64,000 bases of DNA from Rhytidiadelphus loreus. Taxonomy: Eukaryota; Streptophyta; Bryopsida; Hypnales; Hylocomiaceae. Below are positions 12,201 to 22,585 of this stretch, piece by piece. The position numbers and the translations under genes are program-made. Under the pieces are notes generated by a model. It did not search any database. It was not told the origin of the DNA and was given only the letters and a program-made list of their open reading frames with translations. Within the stretch, counting starts at the first letter, position 1. The number at the start of each line of letters is the position of its first letter. The stretch lies in the NCBI GenBank assembly GCA_947034895.1, contig OX344761.1, positions 23,076,863 to 23,140,862 on the forward strand, in the 5' to 3' direction.

Positions 12201-13475
12201 AATTTCGGTAAGAATGATGAACATATCGACCTTCTCAAGTGTGCACAATCTCCTTTCTAAGTTCCACACCTCACGTATAATGAAGCTATCAATGCTGATT
12301 CTCTGATGGACAATTAGCACAAAGCCCTGAAATCGATAATGTGCACTATCATATATCTCAGATCCTACCACTGAGCTCAGAAGATCCTTCACTTGATATT
12401 CAATACGCTGACCCCGAGCTGGAGAGTCTATAAGCAGCTCAAGCAGAACACGAGGAAGAAACAACATCAAGAGTAAAGAAAATTGAAATCAAAAAACGTC
12501 CTCTACATGACCTACTTAAAACTACTAAAAAACAGGAGGACCAATTCATTGATTCTTGAGGTATAGAACTAGGACCCATCTAGAGTACATGTTTCACAAT
12601 ATGATGAATTGAATCAGTCATTTTCACAAGTGCATAGCTTTCAACTCAATGCCATTCAAAATTTTCAAGGGAAAACAAGCACATTTTGTACCCAGGACTG
12701 AACACTTTGTGCTACAGAAACCATTACCCATGCTTTGAGCTCGGAATCGGTCCTCCTCTCGACCACTGCCACCCAATCGGAGGCTGTCGTGATGTGTCAA
12801 CGCAGGATGTGTCATATTTGGTGGCACAGAAGGAGCTCCATACGGTCCAGGCGCGTTGGTATATGGACTACTCCCACTTTGAGAATACGGTGGGTACCCA
12901 GAAGAAGGTGGCAAGCCATAAGGAACAGCTGGATCAGCAGCATTTTGATAGTAAGGAGGAGGAGCTGGATCAGCATTTTGATAGTGAGGAGGAGGAACTG
13001 AATTTGCACTTTGATAGTGAGGAGGAGGCATTGAATTTGCACTTTGATAGTGAGGAGGAGGCATTGAATTAGCACTTTGATATTGAGGATTTGCATATCC
13101 TCCGGGAGGTGCCGGTGGTGTGTATGGAGTGTACTCTGAGGTGTAAGGGGAATAGGAGTCGCTGTCATACGCAGGTGGCACATGTTGGAAACTGGCTCCA
13201 GAATTCCATGACGCATACCTTGCAGGAGGTGCAGGATACTGCCCCTGGGAAGGATAGCTTGGCTGAGCTGGTTGATGAATTTTCGGGTACAAGTTCTCTT
13301 TGGAGGGTGCAGAAGCAGGATAGGAAGCGGGAGGAGCACCGGGAGCTGCAGCAGGAGGAGCACTTGGTGCAGCATTATTAGCGTAGTAGGATCCAGGGTA
13401 CTCTAAGTTGGAGGCTTTGGCAGGCATGGACCATTTGCCCAAACCCCAAGCCCCTCCATCTTGATTCCCCATCAT
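6223..13475 (-). CDS. Phospholipase D, beta/gamma type, with extended Pro/Tyr-rich N-terminus (12 exons, 1166 aa)
   Basis: Hydrolyses membrane phospholipids such as phosphatidylcholine to phosphatidic acid, a stress and membrane-traffic signal. Exons, all with GT-AG borders and consistent phase: 13475-12728, 12131-11931, 11374-10419, 10222-10106, 9886-9695, 9435-9184, 9024-8956, 8724-8577, 8320-8172, 7970-7800, 7415-7218 and 6522-6223. They sum to 3501 nt. Residues 1-357 are Pro/Tyr/Ser-rich with two tandem peptide repeats. A C2 domain follows (about 357-495; NSDPYVTV and RDQDVIG supply calcium-ligand Asp positions). The first HKD motif is HQKMTIVD (H683, K685, D690) and the second is HSKGMIVD (H1015, K1017, D1022). 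[12 protein letters not shown] and the C-terminal [12 protein letters not shown] block are also typical. The calcium/PIP2-dependent beta/gamma class is inferred from the long N-terminus, which alpha and delta enzymes lack. All catalytic residues are present, so it should be active. Confidence 0.95.
6747..6835. mobile_element. Stowaway-like MITE hairpin in PLD intron 11
   Basis: An 89-bp near-palindrome. The left end TACTACCTCTGTTT pairs with AAACAGAGGGAGTA at the right end, and inner arms around AGACCC / GGGTCT and GTGTTTCCTT / AAGGAAACAC also pair. TA borders and CTCCCTC-type ends are those of Tc1/mariner-derived Stowaway MITEs. It sits in the last PLD intron (6523-7217). Confidence 0.6.
12000..12130 (-). 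repeat. 14-residue tandem peptide repeat in PLD exon 2 (three copies)
   Basis: Exon 2 encodes three consecutive copies of a 14-residue unit, for example [14 protein letters not shown], then [14 protein letters not shown], then [14 protein letters not shown]. The 42-nt unit keeps frame. It is likely disordered and Ser-rich. Confidence 0.8.
12940..13087 (-). repeat. 11-residue tandem peptide repeat in PLD exon 1 (four to five copies)
   Basis: On the coding strand the unit [11 protein letters not shown] is repeated, then drifts to [11 protein letters not shown]. The 33-nt unit is nearly identical between the first copies, so the array looks recently expanded and may vary in length between individuals. 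Confidence 0.85.
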
Positions 13476-15980
13476 TTCATGAAAGAAAGTTCATGCAAGC
13501 TCGGTTCAGGAGCTCCTGGGCTTCAATGCTCCTGCTGAATGCCTTGCTTGACACTGCTCGATGTCCATTCCTCAACTCAACGACACATCAGTGGATTCGA
13601 GTGAAGTCCTGCGAGAAAAAAGGATTTCATGGGCATCAGATGCACATCCTCCCTCTTAAATGAGATCCTCCAATACAACAGGTACTCGGTTGGACTTACA
13701 ACTGTCACCAATTCTAAATCAGCATCAGCTTGGGTTTACAACCACCGAAGTAGTTTAAATTTCAGCTTGGATTTGAAATCATCCTGGATGTTCGTAATTC
13801 TGATGTGAAGTGCCCAGCTCAGTGCGCCACCTAGAGACTAGAGCAACACTCTTGATACACACTTCCGAAGAGTTTCACTGTAAAATAGACAGTAACCATT
13901 AACAAACCATGGGAGATGAACAGACCCTGATATGTTATACACTACAACTGATAAAAGAAGGGAACGCAAGGATTACAAACTCTCAGTGTTTATACAAGCA
14001 TCCGGCAAAACGTCGATGCAACATCTCCAACAGGTGAAAATGAACATTCTAGTAGTCAAGCAGCAAGAACTTCAATCGAAACAACAGAATTAACTACAAA
14101 TGAGGCAAGCAGCTGTCCAGTCTTACATATGAAATGCCAGTAGAACAGGATCTCAGCTGTTTCCAGAGATTAAAAGCAAAAAAAAGGAAGTGTATTCACT
14201 ATTCACCTTAACCCTAAATTCCAAAAATCCCTCACCGAATCCAAATTCTAAGTCTGAGAGGGAGTCACGTAATCTGAGGACTCCAAACACTCGATTTCAC
14301 CGTGTATACTTTCGATATCCACAAAAAAAATATACGAGAACCTAAAGCTCAAGAAACTGGACAAACTCCAGGACACGCTCTTACTGAGAATCTCCGCAAG
14401 CACAACATCGAAGCGCACAATCTCACGCAATAGATTTCCAATACTAAATGACATCATTCTGAGACCTAAGCGCGCTATTTCATGGTCGCAATCAGTGTCG
14501 TTGGAAAAAACTTGGCTCCGCAGAATCTGTTCAGAACAAACCCTACTACACGACTCCCACTGCGCAGCACGGCGAAGCAGCCAACGAGACCGTGTCGGCA
14601 AGTCCCCCAAACGCGTAATCAACCTTTCCAGATGCTTCAGCTCACCCGCGTAGTACGTAACAAAGAACGTTCCACCCTACCCAGAATCATATCCTTTTTC
14701 TAAAAAGTAGAAGAGATCAGAGAAAAAAGCGCACCCAAAGCCAATTGGAATCCCTCACGAAACTTGATTCTTCACAGCACGCAGACCAGAAATGCACCAC
14801 TAATGTCCTCGAAGCGAAACAGGGGAGCTTCCAACAACGCGTTCTACCTCAGACGAAACACAAGAGCAGCTCAAGGAGACGAAATTGCGAGCAGACCCCA
14901 AATAGTCCACTAGTCAGTCCGAAACCACGACTTCAAGTCACCTACCAATCCAGCGAGCAATAGATCATACCAATTTCTTAAGTACGTTCGTTCACTTCCG
15001 CAATCACGTACAGACTCAACAGACGTCGAGATCCAAACCCACACCTTCAAAATTGGATCCCCGGGAGACGAAAAGCACCAGATTCATCAAAGCCAAAAAG
15101 CAGGGCAAGCGAAAGTGATTGCGCGCAGGACGGAGCAAGAACTTGGGCCTGCATCCAAGAGTTAACGGATTGTGGGGTTGCAACACAGGGAGGTCGTATA
15201 TTGAAGTAGGTTGAACCGCGAAAGTAAAAGCGGAGTGAGGACTGCTTCAAAAAGCAAGCCTCGAGCTCAGCAAACAAGCTAAAAGCAGGAGCTGGGTGAG
15301 TGCCTCCCAAGAATCTGGGCATCCGTGCATCATTCTTTACTCCATGGTTCTAAAGTAATTAAGTTAACATGGGCATTACAACTGTTTGCTTCCCATGAGG
15401 GTGCTTCCCGTGAGGGTGCTTCCCTGACATCGCGCCAGCGGACTTGGATTCTGTGTCTCCGACGAGACAAGTCCGAGGCCACTGTGCTCTTGGGGTGGGC
15501 CTGCGTTTCTTCCGTCTCTTGAGACGTCTGGGCGTGTGGAGCCGACCGCTTTGACTGCTTTGACTGCTTCCTGGATTTTTGCAAACTTCTTCAGGCTACT
15601 TACCAATTGGGAGCCTACAAACACGCAGCTAGGTTGTAGAGACTCTGTTTCCTTTTCTACAGTGCTGTGCCTGCCTGTTCTCTGCAGAGCTGCAGATTGT
15701 GCAACAATGCAATGTGTACAGTAGAACATTCTGTTCCGAGGACTGGGGCTGCAGGGAATTGCCGTATACAGTACCTCCCGGGAACTACAGCACGTCACAC
15801 TACTACGGGGAGTTCACTTACCGGTAGTTGAAAGGGAGTCAGTCCTGTGTTGCCACATGAGTGTTTGACGTCAACAGTGGAAAAAATCTTTGGAGGATTT
15901 TTGCATAGCCAGGAACTCCGCAAAGGTTCTGAATATCAATGTAAGAGGTAGGAGGCTCTGAAAGCGACCCTTTTGAGAGC
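13476..15980. other. PLD upstream / leader region, no second gene recognised
   Basis: Open frames here are short and show no family resemblance or exon structure that I can support. Base composition at about 14200-15800 is richer in G and C than the spacers, as expected for a promoter and 5' UTR (possibly with a leader intron) of the minus-strand PLD gene. A 15-bp direct duplication containing GAGGGTGCTTCCC lies at about 15397-15427. Confidence 0.35.
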
Positions 15981-15984
15981 TGAT

Positions 15985-16220
15985 TGCATTTTCAGGGGAG
16001 CTCAACTTCTTGAAACAATTTTCAGTAAATCTTGGTAGGAAGAAAAATGGAATTGGCATCTAACCCAAGTCATTTCATATTTTTTGGACCTTTGTGGAAT
16101 TAGTTACAAATTTCTGAAGTTAGAACGCAGTGGTTTCGAAAAAAGCGAACCCCCTTCTTGAAATGTACATTGTTGGTACATTGAAGAAAGTAAAATGTAA
16201 ATCTGTGTTAGAAGTTGCTT
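15985..16220. repeat. Dispersed repeat R1 copy
   Basis: Same order of motifs as at 4640-4860: GAAACAATTTTCAGTAAAT, GGAATTGGCATCTAACCCA, TGGACCTTTGTGGAATTAGT and then AATGTACATTGTTGGTACAT. An inverted copy lies at 5455-5650. No protein is encoded. Confidence 0.65.
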
Positions 16221-19105
16221 TTAAATAGAGCCAAGTCGCTTTTAAAGCCACCTACTTTAGATGAAGGTTTGAAGCCCCTTATACCGTATTTGTTGGGTAG
16301 GTTTGGTGGAAAGTAATTCAAATAATAAATAACAAGAAATTTGGAAAATTGTTTGAAGCCAAATTAGTTTTAGTATGGAGGGGAAACTTACAACATGGCA
16401 TTTTCTATTTTTAGCATTCATCTAAATTTATTTTTTTAACCCTTAAAGGATAGACTAGTGACTGTGGAAATCATCCCTTTGGATACTATGGGAATCATTG
16501 GCTTTAAAAATGCAAAAGCACTCATTTGAAGCCAAACTATTGTAGAAGACCTCTCCTTTTCTGAGGATGAATAGTTGCACTTCTATCCTCACATAGGACT
16601 CTTTGTCATTCATTGGTTTAAAAATGTCCACAACATTGCTTATAGATTTGGGAAAAAGTATGACTAAGATATAGTAATCCTACCCTTCCTTAATTGTACT
16701 AATGGTAGAGTAGCAACAAAGTTATAAGAAGATTCGTTTTAGCTTACTGGTATTTCACATTAAAATTACATTGTAGATGTTATTCATTGGGGACTATAGG
16801 TTACGTGCAAGAGATTTTTCGAGATAGGACAACCATACTTGCAAGGTAGCTTTGCCACTACCCATATGAATAATTAATTAATTTAAAATTTTAAGGTTTG
16901 CCACCTAGAAAATTAATTTTTGAATTCAATTTTTTGGATAAATAAATAATCATAGATTTTCCTTTCATCCAACCTTTAACCTAGATCGCCTATCCTTAAT
17001 ATGGCTACTCACCTCTTGCATAAATCTCTCAAAAAGCTCTAAACACCACTTAACTAAGTGTATGAGGAGAAATAAGAAGACAAGATATTTATACAAGTAG
17101 GGTGGTAGGGAGTAAAACAAACCATGTGGGACAAGTATGTAAATTAGGATTAGTAAAAACTCAACCACTCATAGTCAGGTCATGCAAAAGCAAAAATTGT
17201 ATTTACAATAAAATTTCAGACTTCATTTTAGTAGAATAAATTTTTTTCAATAAATTGTGAACTAAGTTAAGATATAAAATCAAGCTAGATTTCATCTATG
17301 AAAATCCTTTTGAGATTTCGAGCCTCCAATCAAAAGTTATGAACAGTGTTTTGACAATGAGTGGTTAAGCTCTCATCTTCAACTTATCCCATACCCTTTG
17401 ACGTTTCATAAAGAACAATGGATTTCATTATAAAAATGACCTCTCTACCCTTCATTTTTAATGTCAATGAAGTAATTCCTTTACTTGGACTTAAAAAAGA
17501 ATTTGACTATAGATGGTAAAATGATGGATTGGAACTAGGTCTTTTTTTTGGCTTTCAAGTGTTGGATTGCACTAGAAAAAAAAATAATTTGGATAAAAAT
17601 TGGCAAACAATTGTTAAGTTTTTTGCCACAAAACTTTGAATAAAAAAAAAATCGTGGTTGAAATTGCCAAATTGTGGATGAAAATAGAATTAGAGACATG
17701 TGATATGTATGAATGTGATATTTTCTATTCAGTATGTGGATGAATGCTGAAATTTGGAGCACCACCTTAACATTTTATATTTCCACTTTGGCACTTCATA
17801 AAAAATGAAAAAAAAAAAAAAAGTCTTGATTGCCGGCAGGGATTTGCACATGCACATTTTGTTCTCACCTTGAAGTCTTCATTTACTTGATTTTTCACTC
17901 ACGTGCTATAATTTCTAAATATTTCGCCATACTTTTTGTTTTTTTAATTTATTTTTTAACAAATGCTCGGCTTAAATTTCCATCAGTTTTTCGAATTATT
18001 TTTTGGCGAAGCTGCCCTACACCTACGGTATTGTAGCAAAGGACCTTGCCAGGGCTACTCGAGAAGGCTGTGATACTATAAAGCACAATGGCTTCTACGA
18101 AGTGTGAGAGAAAGTACCACGCCTTGCTCTTTGGCTCCATGAGTTACGTTCCCATAAGCCAACTCCAGCAGATTCTTGCCTAAAATGAGCCATGGAGGAA
18201 ACAAGGATTGATTTTGGATACTCCTCAAACTCATATTTTATTCATATCATTTCCAAAAATTTCAGTTCAACAATAGGAACAGTACTCAAAATCATCAGAT
18301 GCTTATTCAGACTCTTCGTGTGATTACCTTACATACCTCTTCACCAACACCAGATCATCCCCACCAAAGTTGAGGTTTGGCAGTAAGCACATTAACTGTT
18401 AGAAATCGGTACAAATAGCTTGAAAATCCAAATATCTTAGTCGAACTTTGTGGAAGATATCTCCACTGCAACCAGTAACATCAAAGTGCGTAAACCTGGG
18501 CTCCATTTCCACAAATGCGGTTCCAAAGTGACAGAATCATAAAGATTCCACGGGCCCAGTAAGATTCACCAGTAGGCTGATTCACCTTGAATGCAAACCT
18601 GTCCTAACTAAGCCATTGCAACATCTATCAATCTTTCCAACGACAATATCTGACTCTTCGCTGCCAACTGATCCGAGCTGCAAGAATACTCTCCCACATG
18701 TCCATAACCGAAAAACAAAAAGCACCATTCGGCACATCAAGGACCTCGTTATTCCCATTCTAAGCGCTCAGCACACAAATGCAGTTGCAATCAAACCAAG
18801 CATCATTCTCGCCAGAGGTAGTGACAGAAAGAAGAGAAATGTAGCTAGATGAACCAAACGCGCACAGAAAGCGGGAGGACTGGACTGGTAACGGTTTTCA
18901 CATAAATATCAATATTCCCTTACAGGGCACAATCACAGAAAGACGTTCTATCATGAGCAAGCTCTTTCTTCTCTGGATTTGACAGCTCCGAATTCCTGTT
19001 AATCAATGCTGTCCACACTCCCTGACAAGTACATGCGACCTTCACTCTCTTGCATAAGAGCGACAGGGGAAAAGCGTACTGTACAACGAGAAAGCTATTA
19101 AGCTT
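16221..19105. repeat. AT-rich spacer with dispersed repeat R3
   Basis: No gene seen. About 17035-17500 is a repeat (R3) whose second copy lies at 43750-44060 and 44660-44800. They share AAATTAGGATTAGTA, AAAATCCTTTTGAGAT and ACTTATCCCATACCCTTTGA in the same order. The stretch from about 18240 to 19105 has more balanced composition and probably contains the 3' UTR of the next minus-strand gene. Confidence 0.5.
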
Positions 19106-21329
19106 TCAGCCGATCATGGACGAAGACTTGGAGAGATGTTCCGAAGCGTCGAGATACTCGGTAGCATCGCCCTCCCACACCCCGTCGACATCCAGGCCCT
19201 CGTAGAAAGAGGAGCCTCCGTTGTTTTCTTCGTCGTCCGAGAGAACAGAATGTGCAGGCCCCATCCACGATTTGAACCCCGCCGCCACCCGACCCTCCAT
19301 CTCTGGGGTGATGGCCATGGCTTCCAGAAGCTCCAGACCCCTTTCGTGGTGACCGTAATACTCCCCCGCGTCCAGGATCACCGCAGCTTTTCTCTGCAGC
19401 AGGAAAGCTGTGGAGCCTAACAGTATGATGAGGCCCCAGCATGCCACTTCGTAACACCAGAAGAGTGCAATCGAGCAAGGGGTTCCGAGTCGCAAAATGA
19501 AGATGCCCATGAAGATGGACAGGAGCACGAACGTGATCATGAATGACAAGTTGAGAGTGGATAGACATCGCACACCGCCTGCATACAATGCCATTCCAGG
19601 TTCAAGCTCCGAAGTCACAAAGATTGCAGTACTTCTTTGGCAAAATGGCCATAGTTCTCAACTCTCTGAGACATTTCTTACGTTGCGCAAGATATCGGTG
19701 TTCGAGAAATTCGTGATAGCAGCGGTGTTTAACACCAATTTCATTGATCACATTTCGAAAAGCATAATTCAGATAAGATCAAATTTTATATCCCCAAAAT
19801 CAGTGAAGAGCATTGCATGTGATCGTCAATTTACGTTAAATTGGACAAAAGAAAAGTTCCCTTACGACCTACTCAAAACTACTGAAAGACATGAGGCCAA
19901 TTTGGACACTTATTTTTAGACTCAGCGTGTATGTGGCCATGATTCTCGACTCTCAACTTTGCGCAAGATACAAGTACATTGGTATGTTTCACACACACCA
20001 ATGTGGAAATAAGTGTCCACATTGTCGTTTGAAACGTTTGACATCAATTTTATTGATCATGCTTAATTCAGAAGGATCCAAACATTACACCATCAGAATC
20101 AATGAAGAACATTGCATGTGTTCATCAAAACCATAATTTGACAAAAGAAAGTTCCCATGTGACCTACTGAAAACTACATAAAAAACTTGGAACCCAATTT
20201 GCACACTTATTTCCAGACAAAGGGGGTACATTGGAGAGTCTCACAAACCTCGACGAGATGCACAACAGTCGTTCTCCACAACCCGCAGGCAGCTATGCCT
20301 CTCCGGAGCTGTGTAGGCAACAGAGATTCCTGCAAGGGCAGCAGCACAACACTGAGGAAGTAAGATTTCTATCTTTTGTACACCAGAACACAGGCTGCTC
20401 TTTTCAGGCGTCCTCACACATTGATCCTCTCGCTGCATGCATCTCTCCATCGCTGGCAGTTAAAGCGATCAATCAACTATAGCTATAGCTTGTCTCCAAA
20501 CAGGGCAACAATTAGGTCTCCAAACCGAGAAACCGATAATATTTTCTTCAAAATTCCTCAGCAACTCCTAAACCCTCGCAGGGCTTGAAAGTACCATTCA
20601 AAATACTAGAAGTTCGCAAAAACAAGGCATTCTGTGCATCCTCGGAATGCTTGCGGATCATTCATCAATAGCTCAGGGTCGAATACTCACATTGCGAGAG
20701 GGAACGAGATGATCGATTCATAAACAGTACGGAAGCATAGACAGAATACATTTTGCAAAAAAAGTGTCGCCAATACAGAATTCGGAAAATAGAAGCAATC
20801 TGACACCAGTCGGAATTCTAAAAGCAGAGGCAATCTGGCATCAGTCTGAATTCGGGAAACAGAGGCAATCTGACAACAGTCGGAATTAGGAAAAACAGAG
20901 GCAATCTGACACCAATCGAAATTCGATCAAAAGATCGGGTCCAAAAGACGCACCAGCTAAGAAATAGATCGTGGCGAAGACGAAGACGAAGGAGGACGGC
21001 AGAAACACCACCAGCCAGAACGCATCAACAGCTTCTTCTTCCGTATACACAAACGTCGGCAACTCTTCGCTCCGCGCAGGTGCCACGCCGTCCGCAGGCA
21101 GCCGCCGCTTCTGGCAAAACGGATACGACTTTCCGCTCACAGCGAACACCACGTCCACCATGACCATCATGGACACCACCACCACCGTCCACACCACGGT
21201 GATGGCCATCATGCACAACGGTTTCTGCAGCCTCGACCACACGCGCTCCTCCTCGCGCAGCTCGGCGTAATCCTCCTTGGACATGAACGCCTGACGGAGC
21301 GCATCCCCCGCCGTGTTCTTAATCTCCAT
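19106..21329 (-). CDS. Conserved plant four-transmembrane protein (3 exons, 309 aa)
   Basis: Exons 21329-20954, 20329-20249 and 19578-19106 join in frame with GT-AG borders (930 nt with stop). The first real ATG is at 21329. The N-terminal stretch is charged and cytosol-like (SKEDYAELREEERVWSRL). Four hydrophobic segments follow: residues about 40-65, 105-128, 163-187 and 195-218. A Cys-containing loop (YPFCQKRRLP) and the junction CLRVVENDCCASRRGGVRC lie between them. The C-terminal tail of about 90 residues is acidic and Ser-rich. I recall plant homologues of unknown function with the same MEIKNTA...DYAELREEERVW start, but no biochemical role. Both introns contain tandem repeats. Likely an endomembrane or plasma-membrane protein. 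Confidence 0.85.
19630..20225. repeat. Diverged tandem duplication of about 290 bp inside intron 2 of the four-TM gene
   Basis: About 19640-19915 and 19930-20220 share an ordered series of blocks: ATTTCATTGATCACAT / ATTTTATTGATCATG, GAAGAACATTGCATGTG-type, TTGACAAAAGAAA, and GACCTACT followed by AAAACTACT. Both end in a block containing CAATTTGGACACTTATTT or CAATTTGCACACTTATTT. Confidence 0.65.
20775..20930. repeat. Minisatellite of about 36 bp in intron 1 of the four-TM gene (four copies)
   Basis: The core GCAATCTGACACCAGTCGG recurs at about 20794, 20830, 20865 and 20901 with small changes, giving a 35-36 bp period. It lies wholly within intron 1 (20330-20953). Confidence 0.75.
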
Positions 21330-21669
21330 AGCCAACTAATTAATAACTTCGTCAATTCAGGCAACGCGACCTCTCCGCTTCCGCAGTATCATCAGCCTTC
21401 GCCCCAAAAATGAAGACAATGCGTCAATCTTCAAGCGTAGCAGAATTTTTTCGCTCTCATCACGAAATCGAGCATCACGAATTTTGGTGAAAACGGGATT
21501 TGCGAGAGACGATCGATCGGGATGCTAGAATCTGACAGTCTGAGTTTGGCGCTGCAACAAACAGGGAAAAGGTGTGGGCACGAGTGACGACAACCGGAGT
21601 GACGATAACCGGAGTGACGAGGTATCTGAGCACCTGGGTATCAGCCTGTGAGGTATGCAAATAATACGG

Positions 21670-21840
21670 GCACGGTGGAAACACCTAAAACCGTCAATAT
21701 AAGCAATTCAGCATAGTTGGAGGCACCTTTTTTTAGAAAAAATATTTTTGTAGTTTTAGCAATTGAAAACCATGAATTTTCTTTTTAATTAGAAATTTTG
21801 GATATGATATCAGTGTAATTACTGTGAATTTTCAAAGTAG
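21670..21840. repeat. Dispersed repeat R4, copy 1
   Basis: TGGAAACACCTAAAACCGTC and the following 160 bp match 24370-24530 (TGGAAACACCTAAAGCCATC and onward). Both continue through AGCATAGTTGGAGGCAC and AGCAATTGAAAA. They are direct copies about 2.7 kb apart, but no retrotransposon genes are visible between them. Confidence 0.6.
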
Positions 21841-22394
21841 AAGCCCCCTAGGCTTTTTAGGAAATGCCAACTTGATTGTCACATAATTTGGTCATAAAAC
21901 CAAAATCTTAATAATCAGCATTCAACCAATCACAATTGAGTATGGAAACAATTAAATTACACTTTTGGGGATAGTTTCAAAAGAAGTCTATTTGTCAAAA
22001 ATAGATACGGAGTACAATATTAGACATTTCTAGGTGTCTTCATTCAAAAAAGAGACAACTAGATTCTCCTTCCTTCAAAATAATTCTTTGTAACATTAGG
22101 GGAGATATGTGTGTTTTAAGAGACTATGAATTCTCGGACTACATGAACTACAGAAACGTTGTGAAAACGCTAATCTAACATGGCCAAGAAACAGCCACGT
22201 CAGATATAATTTTTTAATATATTTTTTATGAAAAAATAATATATTTTTAATTTTTTAATATTAATATATTAATATTTTTTATTAAAAAAAAATATATTTT
22301 TAAAATTTAAAATGTATATATATTTTTTAAATATTATTATATTCTGACTATACAAGACTAGTTCCCAACAATGGGAACAACCCTGAAACAATCT

Positions 22395-22585
22395 CTTGAC
22401 ACTAAAAGAAAATTATGTTAGAATCCTTGAAAACACGTCACCTTATTTCCATTAAGTTTCCATTTCAACATAGAAAAACGCTTTTTCTGTGTTTTTTTGC
22501 ATTTTGACTGCGTTTTGAAACGGGAACTTAACGAAAACATGGTGACGTATTTTCATGGATTCTAAAGTTTTCTTCTAATGCAAGT
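22395..22585. repeat. Long imperfect fold-back (MITE or small-RNA hairpin candidate)
   Basis: The left arm from about 22405 (CTAAAAGAAAA, GAATCCTTGAAAACACGTCA) pairs with the right arm ending at about 22582 (TGACGTATTTTCATGGATTC, TTTTCTTCTAATG). The centre is GAAAAACGCTTTTTCTG. The arms are about 80 nt with scattered mismatches, with very AT-rich sequence just to the left (22200-22340). Confidence 0.55.

Noticed and set aside
12686..13072. 128-aa plus-strand frame opposite PLD exon 1
   Set aside because: It is the antisense shadow of the PLD tandem repeat; the minus-strand frame has family motifs and splice continuity and this one has neither.
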